Source of the DNA: Paratinospora sagittata
Lineage: Eukaryota > Streptophyta > Magnoliopsida > Ranunculales > Menispermaceae
Assembly: GCA_035771175.1 (NCBI GenBank)
Contig: CM069590.1
Span: forward strand, 53,158,024-53,222,023
Direction: 5' to 3'
Length of the DNA: 64,000 nucleotides
Positions 49,655 to 61,196 of the stretch are shown here, in pieces; within the stretch, counting starts at the first letter, position 1; each line of letters opens with the position of its first letter. Below the pieces are notes generated by a model that was not told where the DNA came from, did no database searches, and worked only from the letters and a program-made list of their open reading frames with translations. Made by a program: the position numbers and the translations under genes.

Positions 49655-50338
49655 ATGGCCAAGTTTCTCAAGGCTACTAGTTTCTTTCTTGTTCTCTTCC
49701 TCTTCCTCCTCCTCATCACCTCAGGTTAGTACATCATCGCTTGTGCTGATAATATACACAATTTCATATGTATATACTTTTGAGCCTTTCACCTATTAGT
49801 ATACATTTTTTGTTCAATAATTTTTAACATAATATCAAAGCGTTAATTTTGTAAGATGTTTTAGATAACTAGTTTGATATACATCGTTGGGCCTTAATCT
49901 GTTAAATATAGGTTTTAGGTTCAGTGATTTCTAGCAGCTCCATCTTGTTTCTTGTACTTATAGGTATCTTGAACTTAGTTTTTATTTGGTATGCTTAATT
50001 GGTGATGATTTATTTACTGATTTTCTTGAAAATGAAGATCCATTAATTTTAGGAATTGTTGCCTCCCACTGATAAAAATATAGAATAAAATAAAGCTTTG
50101 TAAAGTTAACAATTAAGTTAATGTTCTAATAATTAAGACTATATATGATGATGCAGATACAGCGGAGGGGCACAAGAAGCTATGCCACAAGAAAAGCAAG
50201 TCGTGGGAGGGTATGTGCTGGTACTCGTACAAGTGTGACAAGCATTGCAAGTACGTAGAGCACGCCGAGTATGGAGCTTGCAGCTACCGCTACCGGGCCT
50301 GCTTCTGCTACTACCCTTGTCATGAATATCATCCATAA
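49655..50338 (+). CDS. Plant defensin, intact, two exons (83 aa)
   Basis: Exons 49655-49724 and 50157-50338 join in phase 1 (TCAG|GTTAGT ... ATGCAG|). Residues 1-23 are a strongly hydrophobic signal peptide (FFLVLFLFLLLIT). The mature part starts near residue 24-32. It has eight cysteines at 33, 44, 50, 54, 65, 72, 74 and 78, spacing CX10CX5CX3CX10CX6CX1CX3C, which is the plant defensin pattern, with the GXC gamma-core (YGAC, 62-65). Such peptides fold as one helix and three strands and act outside the cell against microbes. This one is rich in Tyr, His and Lys. The intron sits at the end of the signal peptide, as in most defensins. A primer-binding-site-like remnant lies in the intron. The neighbour in divergent orientation is the broken defensin. 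Antimicrobial activity is family knowledge, not shown here. Confidence 0.9.
49830..49841 (+). repeat. Primer-binding-site-like remnant in the defensin intron
   Basis: After AATTTTTAACA comes TAATATCAAAGC, which differs from the copia-type TGGTATCAGAGC at three positions. Together with the LTR-end-like TTTTAACA it may be the trace of a small LTR insertion, possibly related to the TRIM-like element at 47.6 kb. Confidence 0.35.
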
Positions 50339-51393
50339 ACTATTAATGTTCATTTCGATCTTATATATATATATAAATAAATCAACAATCATATTGTTGA
50401 TTTATTCTATTTAATAAATAAATCCTGAGGGGAAGTTCACTTCACTTCATATGTATGTGTTTACTGGTTGTGCTACAACCATTTATGTTGTTTTCTATAC
50501 ATGTCGTCGTGTGTTATATATGTACTGTGTAAGGATTATTACACATGTTTTAATAAGCAATAAAGTGTATGTTTGTTTCATTAACTTGTCTAGCTTCGCT
50601 TCCCAATCATTAATTAATGTTTTTTTAATAATCTTAATAATTGTGTGCTTGAGTTTGAGTTAATTTAATGTTCTTTTCATGAAATTAACTATTAATTCCA
50701 TATAAAGATATAGTTTGTTGAACGATTCGACTCTATACATCAAATTTTCTTATTATATGTGTACATACACTCATGGGAAATAATGATATGTGAATATTGT
50801 TTTTTCTTTTTATCTTTTTTACTTCGAGATCACTGATTTTTTAGAATATAATTATTACATATGTAGCTCTATTAGTTCAAAACAAGAGGGCACTTGTAAT
50901 TCAAAAAACCATTTTATCAAATTCAAGGTCTCTTGGAAAAAGAAAAAATTCAAGGTCCCAAGAAACTGTTTACCAAGCATCTAGCCATGATGAAATCCTG
51001 ATACTTAAAAGGCTCGATTCGATACTCACTTTACTAACGAAACTGATTTGACTTAAGAGAGTACTTAAATCCATTAATCCAAGAAGAAACATCCATAAGC
51101 AAGGCCTCTGAGTCATGCCTTGTCTAATCTTCAACCCTTTACAGGTCAGAAAGTGGCATTACCACATATGTATAAGATCCTTAAAGGCTTCTAGCTCGAC
51201 TCGTGCCATCACCACCATGACTGCTCTCAAATCATCGCCATGGAAATATGCATAGTTTCCACAATGAATTCGCCAATAATTTTAAAAAAAAGAAAAGAAA
51301 AGTAACGTTCATATATTCTACAAAAGGGCAGTATACACCACTACTACATCTACAGTTCGGCACCCTCCTTTTTTCCTTTTATTTTGTTCCCTA

Positions 51394-51438
<45 letters not shown>

Positions 51439-51845
51439 CCATGGAACAATTAATAGAATAATACGATACACAGGGATTAAAGGCCGAAGTTCAAAAATTA
51501 TAGAGCAAATGGAGCCCGCTGATCTTGTTAGAAAATGGATAATTAAACATAATTTTTTTATATTTTCAGCTAAACATTAAAATGAGACTTACAAGTAATT
51601 TTGGCCGGGATCAAGTTGATTATTAATTTTTAATATGTAAAGATTAAGAATATATAAGTATTTAGCTATACCTATTTATATATAAAATAGCCTACTTGAT
51701 ATGTGTAAAGTGGTGAAATTTAAAAATAATCTTTTAGTCTCACATGGGTGGAGTAGATAAAATTCTAATTATTTACTTATAAGTATAGCTAGAGTACGTC
51801 ACACTTGAATTTCAGCTAACACACGCACAAAGAAGGCTCAGGGGT
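50339..51845. other. 3' side of the defensin and spacer
   Basis: The likely 3' UTR of the defensin is followed by AT-rich spacer. It contains a long (AT)n tract at about 51,398-51,437 and no coding frame with a recognisable domain. Confidence 0.45.
51398..51437. repeat. (AT)n microsatellite
   Basis: About 40 bp of AT dinucleotides in spacer. Confidence 0.95.
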
Positions 51846-52619
51846 GATGCTTTGCATTACCATACGACACGTGTGCGCAACGGCGATTGGGCAACTTAGG
51901 ACACATTGGGTGCACAATACTTTACAATTCGCACGTACGCATCATCGCAACGAGATGGGGAGATGGGAAGCTTTTCATTTTTGGAGATTGAGGCAGATTG
52001 GACGGATGAGATGCGTCAATAGAAGATCAGATTTAGGGCATCTAAATATGATGAATATAGTTATCTGTCTAGGTGTGATGTATGAAAATTCGACGGTGTG
52101 GGATCAGATGCACTGATCGAGACCGTCAGATTATGATCGATTAGATCGACCGCAATCCAACGGTGCGAGATCGGTTGCTTCGAGGGGAGTCGTTAGATTG
52201 TGCCTAAATCATTTGGATACGATCCAACGGTGTAGAAACATGCACCATATACAGCCACGAATTGCCTATAAATAGAGCCTTTCAGAACTCAAAAATTCAT
52301 TTAGGAAATTTTAAAATTTCTGAATTTTCTTTTATTCTCTCTTCTTTGCTTTTAGCATTCTTTTATGAGTGAGTACAATCAATTTTGGTTCGATTATTCT
52401 TGTGAGTTGAAGTGCAGCTGTCACAAGAAAGAGATTATTGTATCTTGGAGAAAAGTGTCATACATCGTGAGCACTTAAGTGGAACATAATTATCTTAAGG
52501 ATATAGATTTACACTATAACCTCAATCTACACCATTACTTTACTGGAATAGTAATTGATATAGTTTAATTAGACATAGTATTATCCATAATATATTTAAA
52601 TAGTGAACAAGAGGTAACT
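51846..52619 (+). other. Promoter-like block, probably part of an old LTR
   Basis: This block is less AT-rich than its surroundings. It contains ATCCAACGGT twice (52154-52163 and about 52222-52231), a related CGACGGTGTGGGATC stretch and then a good TATA box (TATAAATAG, 52267-52275) followed by a transcribed-region-like part. The combination is typical of the U3-R part of a plant LTR. No coding region follows and no terminal repeat partner was found. The downstream end is cut by the family B solo LTR at 52625. Confidence 0.4.
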
Positions 52620-52624
52620 TGTTA

Positions 52625-54447
52625 TGTCACGACTCATGACCGGCACAGTGTACTATACACTGTACATACCCATATACAGTCTATAATACACTGTCAGCCT
52701 TCACGTAGTCTCACAATCCTTCCTAACATTTACAGAAATTTTTTTCCTAATATACCACAAATCAAATCCAATATAGATCTCTATAATCATTCTATTCATT
52801 CACACATCACATTTTCATTTCATCATCCAATATATTAAGCTATATATGCTCACACATCCCATCTAGATGATAATATATATATATATATATAATGTGTGAT
52901 AAGTATACATATCAAAATAATAAAAGTTATTTCCTCCAAGCATACACACACATACCAGACAAAGGCTCACGTGATTATCACTCACGGATGTGCCTTTTCC
53001 CTTCGACTCAATACCTGAAATATTGGAAGAAATTGAGTGAGCAAACAACAGCTCAGTGAATATAGTTCTTGAGATGACAATTATATACATTTAGAGAAAT
53101 ATGACATTTAAAATCATTTCAAACACTTATTCAACACATGCAGCATTCAACGAATATATTATACATGTCAACACCATAAATTTCATGAGTTTTCCATAAC
53201 ACAATGCCCAATATCCCTCCTCCGCAAGGCAAAAGATCGAGTCTAACCCTTGTATGACCGTTACAAGGTAGCCACACCTCTCATTACCCAATTTACAGTC
53301 ATTTCAAGGATCGCAACCCTTGTTAGGACAGACCTACTGACAATGAGGACTCGCAAAACCTTATCCAGATCTAATTCCTAACGAAATGACATCATTACAA
53401 ACTCCAATTTCTCAAATCAGTTTGCATGATTCATAAAACTCAATGCATTATATATAACTATCACATGTATACGATCAAACATTTTATATGCGTACAATGC
53501 CATACAAGAACCAAATCAAGAAAACTATACTCACAGTGGTTGCACGGGGTTTCTAAGCCAAATCGAGCAACAATAAACGTGCCTCATAATTGCTTCCTTA
53601 AGAGCATTTATCCATGCACAACTCTCAATGTAATCATTGAAATGAACCATTGACTATCATGATCATGAGAATCATCATTTATCATATCTTTAGCTACTCA
53701 AAATAGCAAATCATATCCAAAAATCACGATCTTAGTATCGACACGTCCGGAATTCGGTTCTCTACGATTCTATGATTTCAAATCACTGTTCACATCATTG
53801 TTCATAATACTATTCACATCACTGTTCACTACCGTCTAAGGAGTGTTTTTCCAACTTTCTTAGTGGATTTTCATTCACGTTGGCTCAAAACCCCAATTTG
53901 TCAAAACGCCGTAAAACGGCTCCCACAGCTAAAATTACTCCGCTAGACTCGTTACATATAGCTTAGATAGTAATTTCACGAAGAAATAGAGTGGAAATCA
54001 CTTACCGCAGGTCCGAATTTGACGCGAATCCCGCATTTCCCTTTTTTCTTCTTCTCCTTCTTCTCGGTTCTGGACGTTCTGCAACTTTGTTCGATTTTTT
54101 CTTTTTTTTTTCTTTTTTGTTTATTACATACGAGCACTGTTCACGGTACTATTCGGTGAACAGTACCAGCAAATGAACAATATTTTATTTTATTTTATTT
54201 TTTATTCCACTTCTATACACTCAATTCACATATTTAATTAACCAACCCCATAAATTAATCAATTTAAATCAACTTCAATGTTTAACTTGTAAGCACCCAT
54301 ATAAGACGATCTCATAGGTATCATCTTCTTTCTTTGCTAATCATACACACGTTATATTTAGCTCCTACGTATAAAATATGTGTATTATATATCTCGATAT
54401 ACGTGTATTTCAACATATGTATTTAATTAAAATTACGGGGTGTTACA
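52625..54447. mobile_element. Solo LTR (family B, copy 2)
   Basis: It starts TGTCACGACTCATG and ends GGGGTGTTACA, flanked by a perfect 5-bp target duplication tgtta (52620-52624 and 54448-54452). It is 1823 bp long with no internal coding region. Large parts match copy 1 at 39801-41817 nearly base for base, for example the segment from CTCAGTGAATATAGTTCTTG onward (copy 2 about 53,050-53,140; copy 1 about 40,272-40,365). Copy 2 lacks part of the (TTCACTATT)-like and TC-rich tracts of copy 1. Confidence 0.92.
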
Positions 54448-54452
54448 TGTTA

Positions 54453-57400
54453 TCCTAAAATAATAGTATTTAAACGAGACCATTATAAATTTTCTATTTA
54501 AATTGAAGACTAATCTAGTTAATTATTTTAAAAACTATTTTTTTTTTAGTTAAGATAGTCATCATATAGTCAACTAATCTATCTTAGTTTTTCCGGATGT
54601 TATGGCCCCCTCAAAACGAATCTCTATCTCGATTGTTTGCCGACCAATAACACACTACTCAAAATCTTATTTCCAAAATTGATTTTCTTATTTATTTCTT
54701 TTATTTTTATTTTTTATTTTTTTTTCAAATTTAAGTACTATTATTTATTTTTATTTTTTTTTGTCTCTATAAGAACCAGGGTTTCATCAATAGCGATCAA
54801 CCGGTCAACCTGTTGAAAAGGGGTGACTCAAATCCTTACATGCCCATGAATTACCGCCTTCTTTATCTGCGAAGAACTTTTCTCATCGAGATTATTTATT
54901 GTGCTAAGTTACAGCATTATCATCATAGATTCATTCTCTCATGTGTTAATTAAAATTTTAATCCTCAGCTTTTGCCCAAACTAAGAATTGAAATTTCGGA
55001 ATCTTTTTTGTATGTTATCATTTATAAGGAGTTAGATTACATCTCAAAAGGTCAATTTATTTAAGAGGAGTTATTCAAATCCTTATGCGTCCATGAATTA
55101 CATTTAATTATTTGGTAGAGTAACATAATGATTATTAGAAAGCATCAATTTTTTTTTTTTATATTAAGCATACAATTTAATTTATCTTAGACAAATATTT
55201 TTTTTTGAAAATCTTGTTGCCCAAGAAAATTATATTTGCATTAAACTTTTAGCCGTCGGAACCAATATATAAATCCTCGAACAAAGAACCATCCTTTTGT
55301 AGTTGACACGTGTGCTTTTTCTTATATTAACGATCATCGGCAAAAATTGTTGTTTTGCCTTTGTAATTTTGCTATCATTCATTCTCCTAAAAAAAGTGAA
55401 ATAGAAGAATAATCGTTATTGGAAAAGGAGGAAAAAAGGAATTATATTAAGTAAATTAATATTCAAATTATTGCCACGATTCCAAACCATGGTTTGAACG
55501 GAGAAATTGATGTCAAAATCACAAGTACAAATGCGTGGAAGACTCTCCTAAAATATCTGAGGTCGCCGCGTGGCGATTATCGCGAAAATGACGCTCCATT
55601 ATTGGTGGGGCCCAACTCATCAAAACTATAAGCAAAGCAAGCGCCGACCGACCCAACTACACGTGGCGTTTGTTAGTGACTAACTACTGGACTCAGGTCT
55701 TCACGTCAGCTAGAATGATTTTTTATCGTTCGTTCTTGGAGAAGAAAGAAAATATTTTTTCAATCTTCGCATTGGAGAAAGAGGATGATAATTAAGTTGA
55801 ACTTTTGACATTAATAAACTTGGGGGATTGTTTTAATTAAAAATAATTAAGCAGAGAGAAAGAGTTCCAATCAACTCGTTAATTTTCTTGAAAAATACTC
55901 ATATTGGTCATTATAATTTTGAAATCAGAATATTTTTGAATAGAGATTAAAAAGTAGTCCATAAAATAAACTTTGAGATATATATACTGAAGTCCCCTCC
56001 ATGGACCAAAGAATTTGTTTTAAGTCTTATAACATGCCAATGCGGTGTTGGTTTGATGATTCGAGGTTGGGGCATTTCATCTCCTAAGGCTTAGAAAAAC
56101 GTTTGTTCAGTTTTTAGGTCATGTTAGTTCAGTCAGTAATTTATAATTTTATCATCTTTGATAAATTCTTTATTAAAGTTGGGTTGACGCGGGTAGTGAA
56201 AGAACGAGTCTGTCGTCAACTTATTTATCATGTATTTAAATATTTTATAAATTAAAACGGGCTGGATCCCAATAAATTAAAGGACTTTGGGTTGTTCTTC
56301 AGGAAAAAAAAATTAAAAAAAAAAATGGAGATAAAAAGCATGTAATTAAGACTTTTGTGTGCATATGTGTTGGATTAGTTACTTTCACCATTAAGCGTCC
56401 ACTTGGAAAGAAAAGAAAAGAAAGAAATTAAAGCAAGACTTCATAGGCTTCTCTTTTCCGTTATCTTTATAAGAAAGAAAGGCATGGAAGATAAACCTCG
56501 GGTTCTGGTCCCTCCAACTTTTTGTCTCCATTAATTACGTTTTAATTCCAACATCAACATCTTCTAATCTTCTTTTTTTCTCCGTAAATCTCTTGTTATA
56601 CTTGATGCTTTCTATTATATAAATCAATAAATAATAGTACAATCATTTTATATCTATTAATTAGGTGAACTGTATCATCACAAAATCAAAGACTTTTGAC
56701 TAACAGAGCATGTATTGCCCTTAATTCCTTATCATGAAGATTAATCATATATCCTGCTATTCACTAAGCAAGTACACTCACATAAGTTACTTCATATTTT
56801 TATTTTATATATATATTTTAAGATGAAATTTGGGGGAAAATTATGGTGAAAGATGATTGAATCTTAGTTAGGTGTAATTTTAATCATTACGACCAGAAAA
56901 TTTTAAGCTGGGGTCTATACATAGTTTTTTTTTTTTTTTTTATTTAAAAGGAAGCTGAGACCTTGAGTAGGGTAAAAAAAAAGAAAGTTTTCACTTATTT
57001 ATAAAAGGAAAGAATTAAATTTTTGACTTTGAGTGAATGAATTCGAATGTATACCGTTAGAGTTAACAAATATTTATCTATACAAAGTTAATTAAAGTGC
57101 AAATTAATGGGTAAAGCTCACTTTGTAGTCCACAGTGATAACAACATATAATTCTTCAATTATTTGGATTGGCAATTTGGCATCTTTTTAAATTATGAAT
57201 ATTTAAGTTGAGAGAGAATGATTAAGTTGTAATGGATTTGTGTTGTGAAGTCCACAGACTTCAAAAGTGATCCTAGAAGCGGAGGACACAATGATTAAGA
57301 AGTTAAAAGATGGTTAATTATTTTTAAAAATAAAGGGCTGTGATCCATAAAAGGGCTAGAGAGGCCATTAGCTTTTTTGACGCTTGTAAATTGCTTGTTT

Positions 57401-57465
57401 CTTTACAAACCACTATTTCCACAATCTCACATCACCTTTAACTAACCTTAATCACTCCCTTAATC
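54453..57465. other. Spacer after the solo LTR
   Basis: No recognisable gene. A short segment is duplicated in the spacer: CAAATCCTTACATGCCCATG at about 54,828 and a diverged form near 55,076, each followed by AATTAC. At 55,560-55,690 a more GC-rich patch has ACACGTGGCG, a G-box-like core. The rest is AT-rich. Confidence 0.4.
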
Positions 57466-58044
57466 ATGGAGGCGAAAAAAAATGCTAAACTATTACCTTT
57501 GAATTCCAAGAATGCCCTTGGAGCTCCTAGAAGAATTTTGAGGCTTATCAACAATATTCCCTGTAAGTAAAAGAAAACCTAGTCATTTTAAATTTGGAGT
57601 TGTAAGAACTATTGATAATCCATTTCTTAAAACAAGATTTTTCTATATTTCTATGATCATCAAAATAGTGTATAAGATAAGGCTGTATTTAGTTTATGAT
57701 TCGGATACAATTGTTTGTATATAAAAATTTAAAAACACAAAAAATTTGTTTAGTTAGTTTAAATTTAAAAATAGTTTTTTAAAATTTATAAAAAAAATAT
57801 ATTATTTTAAATTATTATTTTTTGAATTTTCAGCCTTTTGTGTTGTCTTCTGCTTTTTTAGATTACAAACCATACGCAATAAATTCTCCAATCTAAGTTT
57901 AAACGATTAATTAATCAATTTATGTTCTTTACATAATTCAAACCAACAAATATCTTATAAGGATCATGTTATTGATTTGTTTATTTATTTTTGTGTTTTG
58001 AGGAACAGGAAGATAATAACTTTATGGCTGTCCTTCAAGACTTG
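57466..58044 (+). CDS. Possible small gene or gene remnant (two exons)
   Basis: An ATG at 57466 opens a 33-codon stretch with non-random composition (MEAKKNAKLLPLNSKNALG, then basic and Leu/Ile residues to NNIP). It stops at a good donor (CCCT|GTAAGT at 57563). A second candidate exon ends at about 58044 with GACTTG|GTGAGT and carries NNFMAVLQDL in a frame that continues the first only if the acceptor is the AG in GGAAG (about 58013); with the more usual CAG acceptor the join creates a stop. No later exon was found. It could be a decayed gene or an unrecognised small one. Family unknown. Confidence 0.25.
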
Positions 58045-58049
58045 GTGAG

Positions 58050-59635
58050 TATTTCTTTGCATTATGTTCTTTTTATGTTGATTGCATTATATAATCTTAT
58101 GTTATAGTAAAGGGGTTGCTAATGGATCTACCTTTACTAATTAAAATTAAGTTTTATCCCAATGTACAAACAATCAATTAGTTTGTCAAAAATATTGAAA
58201 TTTGAATTGTTCACCACGATTTGACTTAAATATATAATCTATATATTAGTGACTTAAAACCTAATTATACCCTTTTTAAGTACGATCCAATGTCAAATCC
58301 AATTCCGGATTTCGCGAATAATTACAAAGTACAAAACCATATCATGTTCCCAATCAGCATTTGAAACGCGTCTCCATCACTAACTTTCTGCCCTTGTAAA
58401 AAAAATACGATAGTGATTAAACTTGCTTTGTTCCTGCGTTTTTTCACGTCCCTCACATTTTCCGGTCTCTAGAGGACTGAACAGGGGAAAGAGGCGATTT
58501 CAAGTTTCGATCGCGTGTCTGACAATACTGTTTCGATGGGTCAGCAGAAGTGGGAACTGCACCTTCATTTTTTTTTTCTGTTTGACTCACTTAAGACCGT
58601 AGGAAAACCAAGCAAGTCAGTCCCGTTCCCCAGGTTGGCTTCGTACAGTACTAGTACTAACTACACCAGTAAACCGTGCAGCAGTGTCACGTGCTGGTTT
58701 ACTTCACTTGACGGAGTCACTCGTAAAGTCTGCTTGCGTCCACGTGCACAGGTAGTCTTTGAATGTTTCAGACCAAGTTGAAGCAATGGAGCCATGTTAG
58801 TTGATGGGCCAAACATTCTCAAGCGGAGAATCGGTCTTCCGCGTTCACCACTTTTTCAACATTCTTGCGCGTCTAAGGGGTTTCGATTCCATTCACCCAT
58901 ATTACTGCCACTCTAGCGTGCAACAAATTCTCTCACAGATATATTGTTACTAAAGATTTATATTAATTAATCAACAACTTTTATACTTGATACAAATTCC
59001 CTTAGCACCAATTGTTGCTATGGATGTCAAAGAATATGGTAAAAAAATGGACCATTAATCAAAAGGTTGCTTATTTATTTATTTTAGTTTGATTATTCTA
59101 AGTGCTCATTGCTAGAAAAAATTAATGGGAATGTAAATTGTAAAATACCGACCATCTCATCTCATCCGCTTGTCTCTCATTGATTTTCAAATTTAAGAAG
59201 CAGAGGTTGGTTAGTCAATATGACGGTATGACCGGACTGCTGGGGCACTACTTTTTTTTTTTACCTATTCCCCCATGTCCTTCATATAATTGCATATTTT
59301 AAGAAATAAAAATATTTTATAATATGAGTTAAGGAAATTATAAAATAAAATAATTGTCACATTCTTTTGGTCTGGGCGCCGCTGTGGATCGATTGCTTGG
59401 GCAGTTGGGTTTACACTTTACACCCGCACCTGGCGATTGAAAGTTATTGAATTTCAGTTCAGGATATATCAGTTGGCCAGCCATCTTTAACATTTATAAT
59501 CTCGATGCAACAGCTGAACAATAGTAAATTTAAAAAAATAAAAAATAAAAAATAAAAGTTAGATGAAGGAATGGCCCATGCGCAGCACGGGTTGAAAAGG
59601 CAAAACCATCCGTGTGGTTAAGTAGATTGGTTGTC
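58050..59635. other. Spacer before the DUF761 gene
   Basis: No gene was recognised. A GC-richer patch at 58,430-58,780 contains an open frame without recognisable domain. The rest is AT-rich. Confidence 0.4.
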
Positions 59636-59641
59636 CACGTG
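59636..59641. promoter_or_regulatory. CACGTG G-box upstream of the DUF761 gene
   Basis: The core lies in TCCACGTGTCCACC, about 140 bp upstream of the TATA box. It fits a bZIP/ABRE-type site. Confidence 0.45.
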
Positions 59642-59778
59642 TCCACCCATCCAAGATTTTTTTATTACCAAATTAACCTGATAAGGCGCCGTAGCCGTTT
59701 GTCTGTACATATATATATTTAGTTTTTTTTGTTAAAATAAAAAAGAACTAAATGTGACGGAAAGTAGATTTGCTAGCC

Positions 59779-59786
59779 TATAAAAA
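59779..59786 (+). promoter_or_regulatory. TATA box of the DUF761 gene
   Basis: TATAAAAA in CCTATAAAAACGG, followed about 30 bp later by a CA-rich start region. It would give a leader of about 620 bp before the ATG at 60441. Confidence 0.6.
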
Positions 59787-60083
59787 CGGCACCCACCCAT
59801 GCTCCACCCTTCAACTTAACAATTACTCAACTAGGACTCTAAAATCGCTCAAAGCAACAGAGAAACAAAAGAACAGAGAGATCAGCTCAGTCCTCTGTTC
59901 GTGAGTTCTAATTTCCTATTCCTTTTCTTCTTTTTCCGATTTCTCTTCTTTAGATCTTCATTTTACTTTTCTCTTCCCTTGCATTATCTACAATTCAGAA
60001 CTGCAACTTCTTCTCTGTAATTCTTTCCACCGCTTTTCTCCTCTTTTTTTTTTCAACATCGAGAGCACAATTGACCTCTGAGC

Positions 60084-60124
60084 ATGTATAGCGGCTTTTA
60101 ATGGAGCTGAAAGAGAGGCTTTGA
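60084..60124 (+). promoter_or_regulatory. Two overlapping upstream ORFs in the leader
   Basis: A five-codon frame at 60084-60101 ends in TAA. The last A of that stop is the first base of the next ATG (TAATG), which opens a seven-codon frame to TGA at 60124. If the leader is not spliced here, ribosomes would meet both before the main start. A leader intron beginning near 59,898 (GTGAGT) could remove them. Confidence 0.4.
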
Positions 60125-60440
60125 TCAGAAATCAAACTCCATTCCAGAGAAAAAGAACAAGAAGACGAAAAACTGTGAAAAAGTTACTCTGATTTTACTT
60201 GCTTTTAAGCTAAGCTACATCGCTTAATCAAAGCTCTTAATTATTAATTAGTTACTAGTGATCGAAACGGTTGGAAAGTTGAAGGTTTCATTATATCATT
60301 AAATCTAGCTTGGAGATGCCGTGAAATCCGTTCAAAGTTTTTTAACATTTGCTATTGCACTTCGGATCCGACCAACGATCTCTTAGACTACGAAGAAGAA
60401 ACCGTTGAACATTTTTCCGTTTCTTGAGACTCCTCTGCAA

Positions 60441-61196
60441 ATGGATTCCTTCGATATTGATAATGTCAAAGTAGAGAAAGCGAACGCAATGAAGAGGTAC
60501 CGTCGTCTTCAGAAAATAGCACATATCTTCCGTTTACTTGAGGTTTTTTTGGTTTTCGTCTTCATCTTGTGGTTCTCAACTCGAGTTCCGACCGTCTTCC
60601 AAGCGTCTGGCAAGTACTTCAAGGATCTCGGTGTAGTCCTAGTCAGTCCGCGCTTCGTTTTCTTAGTCGGAAATGTTATAATCCTTACGCTGTTCGTGAA
60701 ATCCGGCCAGTTTTCCGGCAAACATTCTGCGGCAAACAGCTCCGGTAGTTGTCTATATGATGAGTTCGTCAACAACAGCGAAAATCGCCCGAAGATCCGC
60801 GCGGAAAGTCCACAACCTGTGCCGGAGGGAATCGTGTACGAAGATAAGCAGACGGTGTGCGAGGAAGTCTCGGTGAGTTATTTTCCACGAGAGGCAGAAA
60901 GGCGTAAGGACACCGACGAATCAGAGTTAAAGAGATATCGGAGGACTAAGTCAGAGAACTTGAAGCGTGAACTCTGCGTAAAGAAACAAAAAGAGCTCCG
61001 AAGATCGGAGACGGAGAAATGCCGCACCGCCTACACTTCCGAAAAGGAAACGGAAACTGAATCGGAGTCGGCGAGAGTTTCGTACGCCGAGGAGGATATG
61101 AGTAACGAGGAGTTCCGGCGCACGATAGAGGCGTTCATCGCGAAGCAAGTTAGGTTTCACAGAGAGGAGTCCATGGCCATCGTTCTTCACAATTGA
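60441..61196 (+). CDS. DUF4408/DUF761-type membrane protein (251 aa)
   Basis: Single-exon gene. The ATG at 60441 (MDSFDIDNVKVEKANAM) is preferred over the in-frame ATG at 60405 because this opening matches how the family usually starts. Two hydrophobic helices lie near residues 29-48 and 71-88 with a short polar loop between them, as in DUF4408. A long charged, probably disordered middle (Glu/Lys/Arg/Ser-rich, about 95-220) follows. The last about 30 residues (MSNEEFRRTIEAFIAKQVRF) match the DUF761 tail found in cotton-fibre-expressed and PAMP-induced A70-like proteins. Biochemical function is unknown; related genes are often stress- or defence-induced. Promoter has a G-box and TATA box, and the long leader has upstream ATGs. 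Confidence 0.88.
   Translation: MDSFDIDNVKVEKANAMKRYRRLQKIAHIFRLLEVFLVFVFILWFSTRVPTVFQASGKYFKDLGVVLVSPRFVFLVGNVIILTLFVKSGQFSGKHSAANSSGSCLYDEFVNNSENRPKIRAESPQPVPEGIVYEDKQTVCEEVSVSYFPREAERRKDTDESELKRYRRTKSENLKRELCVKKQKELRRSETEKCRTAYTSEKETETESESARVSYAEEDMSNEEFRRTIEAFIAKQVRFHREESMAIVLHN

Noticed and set aside
51844..52116. 90-codon frame upstream of the TATA-like block
   Set aside because: No family resemblance, and it overlaps the ATCCAACGGT-type promoter block.
58515..58781. 88-codon frame in a GC-richer patch
   Set aside because: Poly-Phe and Ser/Thr-rich without a domain; no splice continuation to the candidate exons at 57.5-58.0 kb was found.
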